Positions 50,594-64,000 of a stretch of DNA of 64,000 nucleotides are shown one piece after another. How positions within the stretch are numbered: the stretch's first letter is position 1; every line of letters starts with the position of its first letter. The position numbers were made by a program, and so were the translations under genes. Origin of the DNA: Turnera subulata (lineage: Eukaryota > Streptophyta > Magnoliopsida > Malpighiales > Passifloraceae). The stretch covers positions 41,406-105,405 of the forward strand of contig JAKUCV010001753.1 in the NCBI GenBank assembly GCA_028386065.3, in the 5' to 3' direction. The notes under the pieces were generated by a model, which was not told the origin of the DNA, made no database searches, and saw only the letters and a program-made list of their open reading frames with translations.

Positions 50594-50820
50594 GGCACCA
50601 TCTTCTTCTCTGACGTCGGCAAGTCCGACTTCGTCGCCAACAAGCTCTCCCAGACCCTCACCTCCCTCTCCATCCGCTCCTCCTTCTCTCCCTCGACGCC
50701 CTCCACGGCGACATCGGCGCCCTCTCCTCCCTCGACGTCATCGTCCTCAGCAAGTCTGGAAGCACTGAGGAGCTCCTCCGCCTCGTCCCCTGCGCCCTGG
50801 CCAAGGGCACCTACCTCGTC
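50594..50820 (+). pseudogene. Captured fragment of an arabinose-5-phosphate isomerase (KdsD-type, SIS domain)
   Basis: The plus strand translates as [20 protein letters not shown] followed by [11 protein letters not shown]. After a net one-base frameshift near 50680 it continues as [15 protein letters not shown], then [20 protein letters not shown]. This is the N-terminal SIS-domain part of plant D-arabinose 5-phosphate isomerase, the enzyme that makes the precursor of Kdo for rhamnogalacturonan II. The VGKS and SKSGSTEE loops bind the sugar phosphate. One codon is also missing before SKSG. The fragment covers about 75 codons, has no start or stop, and is much more GC-rich than its surroundings. 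It cannot encode the enzyme. Confidence 0.8.
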
Positions 50821-50841
50821 CTACCTCCTCTCCTTGGGTGA

Positions 50842-51002
50842 GCATCGACGACGCATTGCCCTTGTGTTGTTTTGTTTACTGTGTGTGAAATTAAAATTGA
50901 AATTGAAATTGAAAAGGGTGGNGCATCGACGACGCATTGCCCTTGTGTTGTTTTGTTTACTGTGTGTGAAATTAAAATTGAAATTGAAATTGAAAAGGGT
51001 GG
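50842..51002. repeat. Exact 80-bp duplication around a single N (likely assembly join)
   Basis: Positions 50842-50921 and 50923-51002 are identical. They are separated only by the N at 50922. This is what results when two contigs ending in the same sequence are joined without collapsing the overlap. A short ATTGAA repeat within it may have hindered assembly. Confidence 0.85.
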
Positions 51003-51621
51003 TGGGTCACAGCCGGTGGTGAGGTCATGGATTGTGGGAGAAGAGGGTGATGGCGGATTGGTGGTTTCTGTGGGTGGATGGTTGGATGGTGGCGGAGGAG
51101 GTTGTGAAAAGGAAGAGGTGGAAGGAGGGTTTTGTGGGGGTGAGGAGGCCAGGAGGCTGTTGTGGTTGTGGGGGCGGCGGAATCGTGGGTGGGCGAGGCG
51201 GTTGGGTTGGTTGGCAGCCGGTGGCCGGTGAAGAAGAAGAAAAGAGAAAGAGAAAGGAGAAGAAGAAAAAAAAAGAAAAGAAGAAGAAAGGTAGAAACAA
51301 AGAAAAACAGAAAAAAAAAGCAGGTGAGGAAGAAGAAAAAAAAAGAAGAAGAAGAGAAAAAATCTGAAAAGAAGAAATAAAAAAAGGAAAAAAAGTAGAA
51401 AGAAATAGGGGTACAAATCAACGGTCCATAATAATACACGTGTCCACCATCCGCAATTTCCGTTAAGTCTTATGACGGAAACGGAATCGGGTCAACCATA
51501 GGGGGTAAACCATAGAAATACAAAGTTCAGGGGGTCAAATACCGGTTTTTTTTTGTCAGGGGGTGATCCTAGTTTGACCGAAAGTACAGGGGGGTATTTT
51601 GTAATGAAGCCGTGATACTTC

Positions 51622-54390
51622 AACGCAAGCATGATTTGATAAAAATTTTTTTTGAGTAATGATTTGATATAATTAATATAGTCAAATTAAAACTAAAAAC
51701 ATATAGTCAACTTTAAAATTAGAAAAATGCTTTTACCATTTTTTGTCAAACACATATAAATTAAAATATTTACAACTGGGCATTTACTATTTATATATTG
51801 GCCGTATTGCAGAAAAAGCAGTATTGCAATTTCAAGAAGCACTATAGAAAATAGTTTATTGATACATGAAAATAATATTATTGATACTCGTGAAAATGAT
51901 ATTATAGTAGTTAAAGAAAATGAAAATGACTCTAACCAAAAAGTGGACATTTTTTATATTGTTTGAGGCAACTGGCAATTAAGGAAGGTAGCCATCTAAA
52001 AGTTTATTGGCCAAGCTTTTCTCTCACTCTATTATTTAATAATTACAGTATATGCATTTGGAAAACAAATAATAATATTTCTTAAGTAAAACTAAAATTT
52101 TAAAGCGTTATTCTCAAAAAAGATAAAATTAAAACGTTAATCTTTTTTTTTTTTGATAGGAAAACGTTAATCTTTTTTCAAACCAAACTCACATTCACGA
52201 GCCGAACGTAGCAATCCTAAACTCTTGTTGCTCACATTGTACAACTTGAACCCCATATGACTTTTTCGAATTTATGACTATGAATATCCTTTTCAAACTT
52301 ACTTTCAACTAGCTTTTGTTACGCATTTACAAATATTCTAAATATTTGGTAATTCTTCCTAGCTAAGAGCTAATTAAATGTCCGTTGAGACCAGTTCTAA
52401 GTGTTCATATGTATTAATATAGAATAATGATTCCAAAGTAAGTGTTCACTTTCACATTGCGAAAGTATTTTTTACCGTACGCATAACTTCCTGAAAAATT
52501 GAAAAAGTAAAACATGACCTCAATTACAATAATAGTAATTAGTAATTAAAGAGCAATCTGAATCGCCACCCTTAAGCAACCTAATTTTCTTTTTTAAAAA
52601 AGAACTGGAAGCAGCCTAACATAGGTACGCAAAATGTGTATACAGTTTACTTATGGATAATTTCTTTATAGGCTTAGCTTATAAAGGGTGACTCAATGAA
52701 ATAAAAAGGAGACCACGTTTTGAATTTTGATAAAATTACTTATGGAAAAAATATTTTTAAATATGATGTAGACAAGATATTAACGAGTTAGTTTTTCGCT
52801 CGAACGAGAACAGTCGCAGACTATAAGATAGATATATGCTTGGCCACTAATTAAAATGTGGATCATTGACTTTTTAAAGAAAAAAGCTTCATTATTTTTT
52901 TTTATGCTAAAAAAAAAGAAAAATAAAGAAAGACATATGCTTGGCCACTAATTAAAATGTGGAGTTTTGACTTTTTAGAAAAAAGAAGGTTCATTATGTA
53001 GCGTTATTAGAACCATGTTTCACTCATTACACAAAAACAAAAGATTTAGAAAAAAAAAAAGAAAAATAATGGACCTACTAGTTACCTTTGCATTCCTCTT
53101 TGGGGAAAAAATTAAAAGTAAACTATGCTTTAATTGGAAATGTTTAATTTAAAAGTAAACACTCGTTTTGCATCAAAAAAAAAAAGAAGTAAACACTCCT
53201 TTAATTGAAAATGTTCATACGATTTCGTCTAGCCCACAGAATACACTGGAAAAACCATGGATACAACTCGGCACAGAAATAAAACCTATTTTATACATTT
53301 AAGGATAGGCCGTATCTTGATGGTTGAGACTTGCCCATTTAGAGTATTAATGTGGAATTGGTAATAAACATCGAATCAATAAAAATTTACTTTTGAACTT
53401 GTTGGAAAAAAAAAAAGTGTTACTAGAGCACTCAACTTCTTAAATATTAGTAATTCTCAAAAAGAAAACGTCTTTAATATTCGTGTACGACTCTGTGCAC
53501 AGTCACCATTGGCCCAGAGAGTGTTTGGGATTGGATAATCGTAATGCCAAACTACTTTGACAATGTATTAATGGAAACTAGTGTCAATGAGCAACTCGAT
53601 ATTGATATTTCGACAGGACAAAAAAAACTCGATATTCATATATCTGAAATAATCTGTCCTGCTATTAAAGTGGGAAATAAATGATATCGTTATCAAATAT
53701 TTGACTACGTAACAAGAATTATACCTTGTGATACACTGGGTATTAAAATAACAGTAGAATGATTGAGCAGGGGGTTGAATTGGTTTTTTGTTGGACCCAA
53801 ATGAAATATTAGAATCGGTCAGTTGAAAAACAAAAACAATATTGCCATTGGTCTAAGTCTGAGCTTAGCTCATATTCATTTGAATTCTTATTATCAATCC
53901 ATCCACAGAAATCAAGGACCTCATTCATACTCCACTTGAGCATCCTCCTTAAAATCGTGTGGCCCCAAAAAAACAAGAATTAAGTTTATAGAACATGGAC
54001 TAATTCCCTAGAAATTACCCAATTTTAAGTTAACTTTACAAGCCCCATCACTCTTTCACCATCAACTCGTCATTTATGTGTTCATGAAGCAAAAACAGAA
54101 GGGAAAAAAAAAAAAAAGGGAAGGAAAATTCGTGATGTAGTACTAGTACTACCGGCTCACCAAATCTAAGAAATCTGTTAAAAAGAATTTAAGAAAAATT
54201 CATCCAATAAGCAGTCAAAGGCGCGACTTTAAGCCAAGTCATCATCTAGGAAGCGCACGTTAGCGAGAGGGAGGAGGGGTGACTTCCTCAAAGTAAAAAT
54301 AAAAAAATATATATATATTTTTTTAAAAATGGTGTGGACTTACTGTTGGGGTTGGGGTGAGCGTGTAAGGCAGCCAAAATGAAAAGAGGC
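51622..54390. other. Intergenic, no gene seen
   Basis: AT-rich. A direct duplication (ATATGCTTGGCCACTAATTA, 101-bp offset) lies at 52834-52894 and 52935-52997. No recognised gene. Confidence 0.5.
52834..52997. repeat. Direct duplication, 101-bp offset
   Basis: The block ATATGCTTGGCCACTAATTA plus AAATGTGGA and TTGACTTTTTA occurs twice, at about 52834 and 52935, separated by an A/T-rich spacer. Confidence 0.75.
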
Positions 54391-54711
54391 CTATAAAACG
54401 GGACACGCACCTCGTGAAGATTCTCGTGCAGCTCTGTCCCCCCCTCTCTCTCTCTGTTAGTAACCTTTCAAAACAAAACCATCTTTCGCCAGCGAAGCCT
54501 TTGCTTGTCAGTAACTAAAAACCAAAACCAAAACCAAAAAACTAACCAACCAAACACCCCAGACCAACCCCAAGCGACGTATACGTATAGAGAGAAATCG
54601 ATAGATAGAGAAAACAAACCAAGAGAAAGAAGGAGCAGAAGAGATATAATTAAACACAAGAGAAGAAGAAAATTGTAATTAATCTCTGCTGCATTTGAAA
54701 ACAAACAAAAA
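54391..54711 (+). promoter_or_regulatory. Squalene epoxidase core promoter and 5' leader
   Basis: A TATA box CTATAAAACG at 54391-54400 stands about 320 bp before the start codon, so transcription probably begins near 54420. The leader has a CT microsatellite (about 54445-54456) and an AACCAA-rich stretch (54521-54540). It contains no upstream ATG before the tandem ATGATG start. Confidence 0.6.
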
Positions 54712-58475
<3,764 letters not shown>

Positions 58476-59479
58476 ATAATATTTCATTTGCAAGTCAAGA
58501 TTACAAAATATGTGACGCCGTCAAGCTTGGGTGCGTTCGTTATACACTCGTCCCTCTCTTCCAAGGTTATAGAGGGTGGCGAATTGAATCAACAAGAAAT
58601 TGTGCATTATTTTACCTTACCATTTAGTGTTGATTAGATTTTGTCTTTGATTAGGACTTCTGTAATTTTGAACCTGAGTTTAATTATATATACTTTTTTT
58701 TTTTAATTCAAGTCTGGAATTTATACCTGTGCTTGTTCTTTTTTAATTGGCTAGTTATAATGATTTCTCCCTGTCACGCAAGGTCCAAACACAACTCGGT
58801 CCTGACCCTAATGAATTGACTTTATGATTTACTTGGCTATTGCATGTAAATATGTTTACGTGCCTAACGCGCACATTTACCCACTGTAGAGCTGACCGTG
58901 TATAAATAACATGTAGAGATAATGTCTTTTTTTTTTAAAGATATGTTTCGATAAAAAAAAGGTTTTTTTAAAGGAAAGACATTGAGTGAACTTGAACTGG
59001 TCTTCAAAGTTGAAATATTCTCCTCAACTCTCATTGGTCACGAACAATCTGCTTTTGTCTACTACCAGTGTCAAGTAATAACAAACTGGAACTGGTCATA
59101 GCAACAATAGTAGCAAACACCAAAAAATAATTCGAAGTGGATTAAATAAATTCTAGATTGGGCACCATTGACTAGTTCTAAAAATCTAAACTTTTGCCAA
59201 GTTTTTCTCAATCTTATAAGTTTAAAGAAGTTTTTTTGATCTTGAGATTTCTGTAAGCCCTGCAGGGATCTTGATTCCTGTAAAGACCTTAGACCTGTAA
59301 CAATTGCGGATGGGGATTTAATTCTTTCCCTCACAGAGAAGATAGACTAGATCTGGGACAAAAACAACTACAAAAAATAGGAAACAAGAAATCTCATCCC
59401 TAAAAATGTTCCCTAGTAACAATAACGGTGATGGCCTGATGGCTTCGGGATTTCCAGGGTAGCCAGCAAACGAAATGCT
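58476..59479. other. SQE 3' flank
   Basis: Includes the SQE 3' UTR (probably to about 58700) and AT-rich intergenic DNA. No other gene recognised. Confidence 0.5.
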
Positions 59480-59680
59480 ATGACAATCAAGGTTTTGAAA
59501 ACCGGACCGGGCATCGAACCGGCCAAGGTAGTAGATCAATATAACCAGGACTAAACCGGGGTAAAACTGGGGTTCAACCGGAATTTAATCGGAATTTCCA
59601 CAGACCGGAGATGTGCTAGAAAGGCGGTTGAACCGGATAACCGGTCGAACCGGTTCGGTTTTGATAACCTTGATGACAAT
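59480..59680. mobile_element. hAT-type MITE
   Basis: The body is 59488-59672 (185 bp), starting CAAGGTTTTGAAAACCGG and ending CGGTTTTGATAACCTTG, imperfect terminal inverted repeats. Identical 8-bp direct repeats ATGACAAT flank it (59480-59487 and 59673-59680). Eight-base duplications and a CA(A/G)GG start fit hAT elements. It is rich in AACCGG motifs. Confidence 0.85.
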
Positions 59681-61673
59681 ACATCTATGATAGTAACAAC
59701 AACAACCACATGTGGCCTTGTACTTATAGTTGTCGCCTTCTTGTTTCTTTTATTATTTGTCAGTTAACAACGAAAACAAAGAAATATGTTCCAACAGTCA
59801 GATTATTATAATCAATAAAATCTGGTTTCAATAATAAAAAAAAAAAACATACACACACAATAAAATCTGGTTAGTTTATCAATTCCCTTGAGCTCTTCAT
59901 GTACCTGCCGTTAACTAACTAGGCGGCCTCCCTGCCAAACACAACAAAGCTGGACTGCATTTTCCCCTTTCCATCAACCTCACATTGCTTTTCGGTTGTG
60001 TTTTCTTTTTTATGTCCATACTATAGTGTCACAAATTAGAAACTTTGGAGCTAAAAAGACTCGGGAATTAAGGCTCATTAAGAACATATTTTTGTGGGAT
60101 TTGGTTAATATTTTTTTTTTTTTGAAATCTACGATATATTCTTAGAAGATTTATGCAAAGGGAGTTACGAGCGATCTATGATGTTCTATGTGTTGCAATG
60201 ATGGTAGAAAAAGACAACCAAGAGGCTGTACTTCGCCAATGCCATAATAGTTGCACTAGCATTTCCCTTGGCATTGTGCCTGGGGTGAGGGGTTTGGGTA
60301 GATTTAGGATTCGTTGTGACCAAAAAAAGGCGACACTACCACTAAATGCTCCACTAACTAGTCGACTAGAGCACTTATCTTTAGTGAAATGTATCCGCTA
60401 TTTGTTATCTCGTGACTGAAACAAACTTTGTCAGAGTTGATAATTCTAAGTAAGTACCATATTGGCTGATGTAACAAGTTCCAATTTAACTCGTAATTTG
60501 GCTTAATGCTCTGATAACAACATTATATTTTTCACCCAAAAAAAAATATGCTAACTAATAATATTACATTTTTAAATAGCTAAGTTAAAATAGTTTTGGG
60601 ATTCCAACTAAGACCTTCAACATTAAAGATAACCTTAACACCACACATAACTTAATTGTACTCTCTCCATTTTTTCTTCAGGACTTTTAAGGATTTCGCA
60701 CATGCTTTAAGGAGTAATTAATAGAGTCTAGATAAAAGAAATGTGAATGGTAATAGACTAAAATATTTTTATATAAAACTTTTATTTATTAAATTTTTCT
60801 CTTATCAAGTTAATAAATAGAGATGTTATATTTGAAAACTAAACATTGAATGATTCATAAAAATCTTAAAGCATCTTATAATTCGAAACAAAAACAAAAC
60901 ACCTAAAACGTTTTAGAAAGCAATTAAATTTGTTTCCCTTCGTTGATTACATGATTAACCAGAAATAAGTCTAAGTCCAACAATCCGCAAAAACTAGTAG
61001 TGAATTGTTGCTTTGCCCCCCACAAGTGATACCGACAAGGCGACCTCTCTTAGTTCCAGGACCCGTCTCTTTCGTGTACAAGTTTTACAGCTCTCACATT
61101 GTACGTCCCAAATTTTTCCGCTTTTGTTTTTCTGACCATGAACAACACTGCATTTCACAACATATGTCTTTTACAAATGTATCCATGTTAAGCACATATC
61201 ATATTTGAGGCCCAAACCCTGTTCTAATCTAGATGGAAAAGCGTAACAAATATACTGTACCTACCACAGCAAACCAGGCATGATGCCCAGCTTCAGCATT
61301 TAGCATAAGAAGCACGCAATCGCTAGGACCCTAATAATCGTATGAATATCATGTGTTTTTTCAACTTATTCAGTAACTTTGTAGAAACAGCAATGTTAAT
61401 TACATGATTCCTGGAATATTGTTGATACATGTATAACAAGGGCTGCCATTATCTTCCCTCGCTTATATCTATTCCGGGGGAAAAAAAAACTATTTCATCT
61501 CTCTCTACATTACAGCCTATAAATACAACATCAAATTCTCCCAAAAATGGATTTGCAACTGATTCAATTCAGTTCTCTGACTTGACCTTCATCGAAAGGG
61601 AATGTGCGCTCTGAAGAACACGTCGCATTTTACTAGATCTCCACGTCCCATCCTTCTGCATTACTCGCGTGCA
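59681..61673. other. Intergenic; possible worn MITE
   Basis: No gene recognised. A short plus-strand open frame (60153-60419) has no family I know. The stretch 60660-60900, starting TACTCTCTCCATTTTTTC, resembles a degenerate Stowaway/Tourist-like element, but the second end is unclear. The part near 61673 is probably 3' UTR of the J-domain gene. Confidence 0.4.
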
Positions 61674-63968
61674 CTATTTCATGTCCTTCCTTTCTTGCTT
61701 AATGGCCTCATAGGATACCATTACCTCTTTAAACTTGGCTTCAGCAACCTCTGCAACAAACCATAAGAAAATACACTTTATTGGTTGCCTACTTGAACCA
61801 CTAGGCTACAAGATCATAAGCACTGACGAAAACAAATATCCCAACCTTTATTTTCTTGGTTCTGATCTGGATGAAATTCCTTTGCCTTGGCCCTAAATGC
61901 TGTCTGCAAAAATGAAAAGCACCATTTTACAATCACATCCCTTGAAGGGGAAAAAAATATAATGCCAATTGCAAGATACAGATACTTAATCTATACTTAT
62001 CTACAGAGAGGCTAGCAGCAGTAGATCTTAATAGAGTTCCAAACAGAAATAAAATAAAATAAAATAGTTATTTATTGAAAAAAAAAAAAGATAGAAAAAC
62101 CACAGTCACCAACAAACGGGCTAAGAAATTCATCTGTTTATCCAGCATCCATCAAGCAAGTATAAGATGAACAAATTTAAACAGGTGAGAAGTGAATGAT
62201 TAAGTTCAAACCACAAATCACTTGACATAAAAAAGGCATGCTTTCAGCATAGTTTCACATACTTTTTCCAGAATTACTTTAACAAATTATGGCATGCTTA
62301 GCCAGACTGAAATCAGCATGCAGATCTAGATTTAGTAAGCAAGTCAGAAATATTAAGAAAACAATCTTAAGAGAGCAAACCAAGAAGAAAAATAGTAAAA
62401 AAAAAGATTAAGTAAAATTGGCCAGAAAGAAAAATTAAGAAAAATAGTAGCAAGAGAGGAAACCAGTACAAAAAGCAGTAAACAACCAGAAGTTGTTGGT
62501 TATCATTTAATCAAATGTTATTCTAGATGTACCAAAGGTGCATCAACAAACTTTGCTGGGGAAGAGGGAAGACCATATCTGACCAATGATTAAATGTTAA
62601 CGCACTTGGTTTTATTAGGAGTAGTACCTTAATCTCAGCTTCTGTATATGGTTTTGTCCTGGACCTGTTGAACAAAAAAGTAAAGCAAGTATTCAAATAT
62701 CAAAAATTAAACGTAGAGTAAGATGTTAAATGTGTAAATAAACTGTGTGGATAAATTGGTAGAATGCGTGTTACGCTAAAGATTCACTGTCATAAATCAT
62801 GTCATTAAGAATATTTGGCCTAAAGGTGGTAAGAAACAATAGCCACCTGTTACAGATTGACTTCAGTTTCCATCTCACAAAGTAAAGATACATTTAAACT
62901 TGCTTTAACTTTGATAAACAGAAAAAATTTCAGATTCACAGTATTAAACAGCCACTTAACCAAAATGACACGTGAATCATTGTCACCAGAGAGTTTGGAA
63001 GATATATCATTTCACCATTATCACATCTACCCATAACTGACGGAACCCAAACGCACGAGTCATGTGAATTTTTTTATTCAGCATCATGTCACCATTTAAT
63101 TCCCACCAACAACGTAATAATTGATGTAATCTTTGTCCATACAATAATGCAAGATAAAAAGTTCCTATTTTTCCAACAGTCTTTTATTCAAATTGACAGC
63201 AACATTTTATTTAGAAAGATGAAAGAATTTATGGCATCCCATAGTCTCTTGTTAAATTGGGAGTACACCTCCTAAATACACAGGCAGAGTTTAAAAGTGG
63301 ATTATAATGGGTATTCATAAGTCTTATAGCATTAGCATTTACCTGTCAAGTCCCAATATTGAGTAATGATGTGATAAAGGGTAGGCCGGGCTGTCTCTTG
63401 GAGGTCTCCTGAAGTTAGAGCTTTGATTTCTGAAGGATGTATCAGCCTTCCAATACCAATCATCTCGCTGGAAATTCTGATTATATCCATCATTTTGCCT
63501 CCAGCTCTCATAGCCTCTTTTGTACTTGTTCCTCTCCCGGTTAAACACACTTTGCATTCGCCTTATACGTTCCTAAAAAAATAAAAAGGAATCAGGAATG
63601 ACTAATAAAAAACCATGGAACTCTATGGTATTCAGCGCCTTGAGTTGAGACCAGGCTTCCTAACACAGCATATTTCTTACAAGGAGAAGCTACCCATGTG
63701 GTTTAACAGCAAACCCACAATTTAAGGAGATGAAGATGAAAGATGATGTACCATCCAGAAATGATATCTTTCATAAATTTCTTTCAAATAGCAAAAGGGA
63801 ATTGAATCACATTGGTCAAACAAGCAAGGCCAATATTGCCTACATCAGTGCAGAACAAAAAGTAATAAGTATATAGCCTTGAAACAAATGTGGGCTCAGT
63901 TAGCCAAGCAGGAAAAATGCAAATATTTTGAGACTGTACTTGTCAGCATCAGGAAATTTATTTGGACC
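61674..63968 (-). CDS. J-domain (DnaJ-like) protein, C-terminal exons only
   Basis: Six exons join in frame: 63968-63940, 63839-63752, 63572-63343, 62664-62628, 61903-61846 and 61750-61674. They give the last 172 aa; the start lies beyond the right edge. The visible N-terminal part (QYWPCLFDQCD, KEIYERYHFWMERIRRMQ) is followed by a polar Asn/Arg-rich stretch with DDWYWKADTSFRN. A J domain forms the C-terminus: HYSILGLDR, a short helix II (AFRAKAKEFHPD) with the HPD motif at residues 139-141 of this piece, then helix III/IV (AEAKFKEVMVSYEAI). J domains stimulate Hsp70 ATPase. A C-terminal rather than N-terminal J domain marks a type III J-protein. Its client is unknown. The two rightmost exons are short and inferred from phase and splice sites. 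Confidence 0.85.
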
Positions 63969-64000
63969 CTAAAGCACCCAAAGTATTATAAAACTAAGCA

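Larger units (their letters stand above)
49677..51621. mobile_element. Mutator-like TIR element B, a Pack-MULE
   Basis: The body is 49687-51611 (1,925 bp as assembled) with inverted ends GGCTTCATTACAAAATACCCC, near-identical for about 110 bp and related for about 190 bp. Direct repeats GTGATACTTC flank it at 49677-49686 and 51612-51621. The TIRs are of the same family as element A at 17432-18860. Inside lie a CT-rich stretch (50400-50475), a GC-rich captured exon of an arabinose-5-phosphate isomerase gene (50594-50820), the N with duplicated flanks, and a GA-rich tract (51230-51410). No transposase. Capture of host coding sequence defines a Pack-MULE. Confidence 0.88.

Noticed and set aside
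51025..51439. Open frames on both strands of the GA/CT-rich tract in element B
   Set aside because: They are simple-sequence translations (poly Lys/Glu/Arg or Phe/Leu/Ser), and some cross the N.
60153..60419. 88-aa plus-strand open frame
   Set aside because: No recognisable family, no splice context, and within random-ORF length.
60660..60900. Stowaway-like MITE
   Set aside because: Only the left edge resembles the family. No paired end or TA duplication could be shown.

Overview
The window is 64 kb of AT-rich nuclear DNA from a flowering plant, most likely a eudicot. The evidence is intron-split genes with GT-AG junctions that encode recognisable plant proteins, long AT-rich intergenic DNA, and several classes of plant transposable elements. 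I cannot name the species.

Five protein genes are supported. (1) Minus strand, 9377-12028: a cellulose synthase-like C protein (CSLC12-like xyloglucan glucan synthase), 5 coding exons, 704 aa. (2) Minus, 29216-31947: an AVT6-type amino acid transporter, 5 coding exons, 459 aa. (3) Minus, 40521-42988: a small helix-hairpin-helix protein of unknown role, 4 exons, 217 aa. (4) Plus, 54712-58475: squalene epoxidase, 8 exons, 527 aa. (5) Minus, 61674 to beyond 63968: the C-terminal exons of a J-domain protein that runs off the right end. They form no operon or obvious cluster. They act in wall glucan synthesis, amino acid transport, probable nucleic acid binding, sterol/triterpene synthesis and co-chaperone activity.

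The rest is mostly mobile DNA. Positions 1-5725 hold a broken Copia element (minus) whose 3' part is cut by a second minus-strand LTR retrotransposon (LTR 430-1949, primer site 416-428, body running off the left edge). Positions 17432-18860, 48407-49659 and 49687-51611 are three long-TIR, Mutator-like elements with 10-11 bp target duplications. The last carries a frameshifted fragment of an arabinose-5-phosphate isomerase gene (a Pack-MULE). Positions 20264-22520 are a poly(A) retroelement with a perfect 16-bp target duplication that encodes only a LINE ORF1-type protein. Positions 33475-39701 are a complete-ended LTR element (188-bp LTRs differing at 5 sites, 5-bp target duplication, primer site and polypurine tract) whose coding region is nevertheless wrecked and which carries a LINE endonuclease fragment and two unusual palindromic repeat arrays. 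Smaller items are tRNA-derived SINEs, LINE 3' ends, a hAT-type MITE and local tandem duplications.

The most interesting points are the Pack-MULE with an isomerase fragment beside a second, unrelated TIR element only 27 bp away; the young-looking but non-coding LTR element with its palindrome arrays; the ORF1-only retroelement; and a tandem duplication of a splice acceptor in the squalene epoxidase gene, with the upstream copy changed from AG to GG. I found no clearly new biological system. A single N at 50922, flanked by an exact 80-bp repeat, looks like an assembly join.
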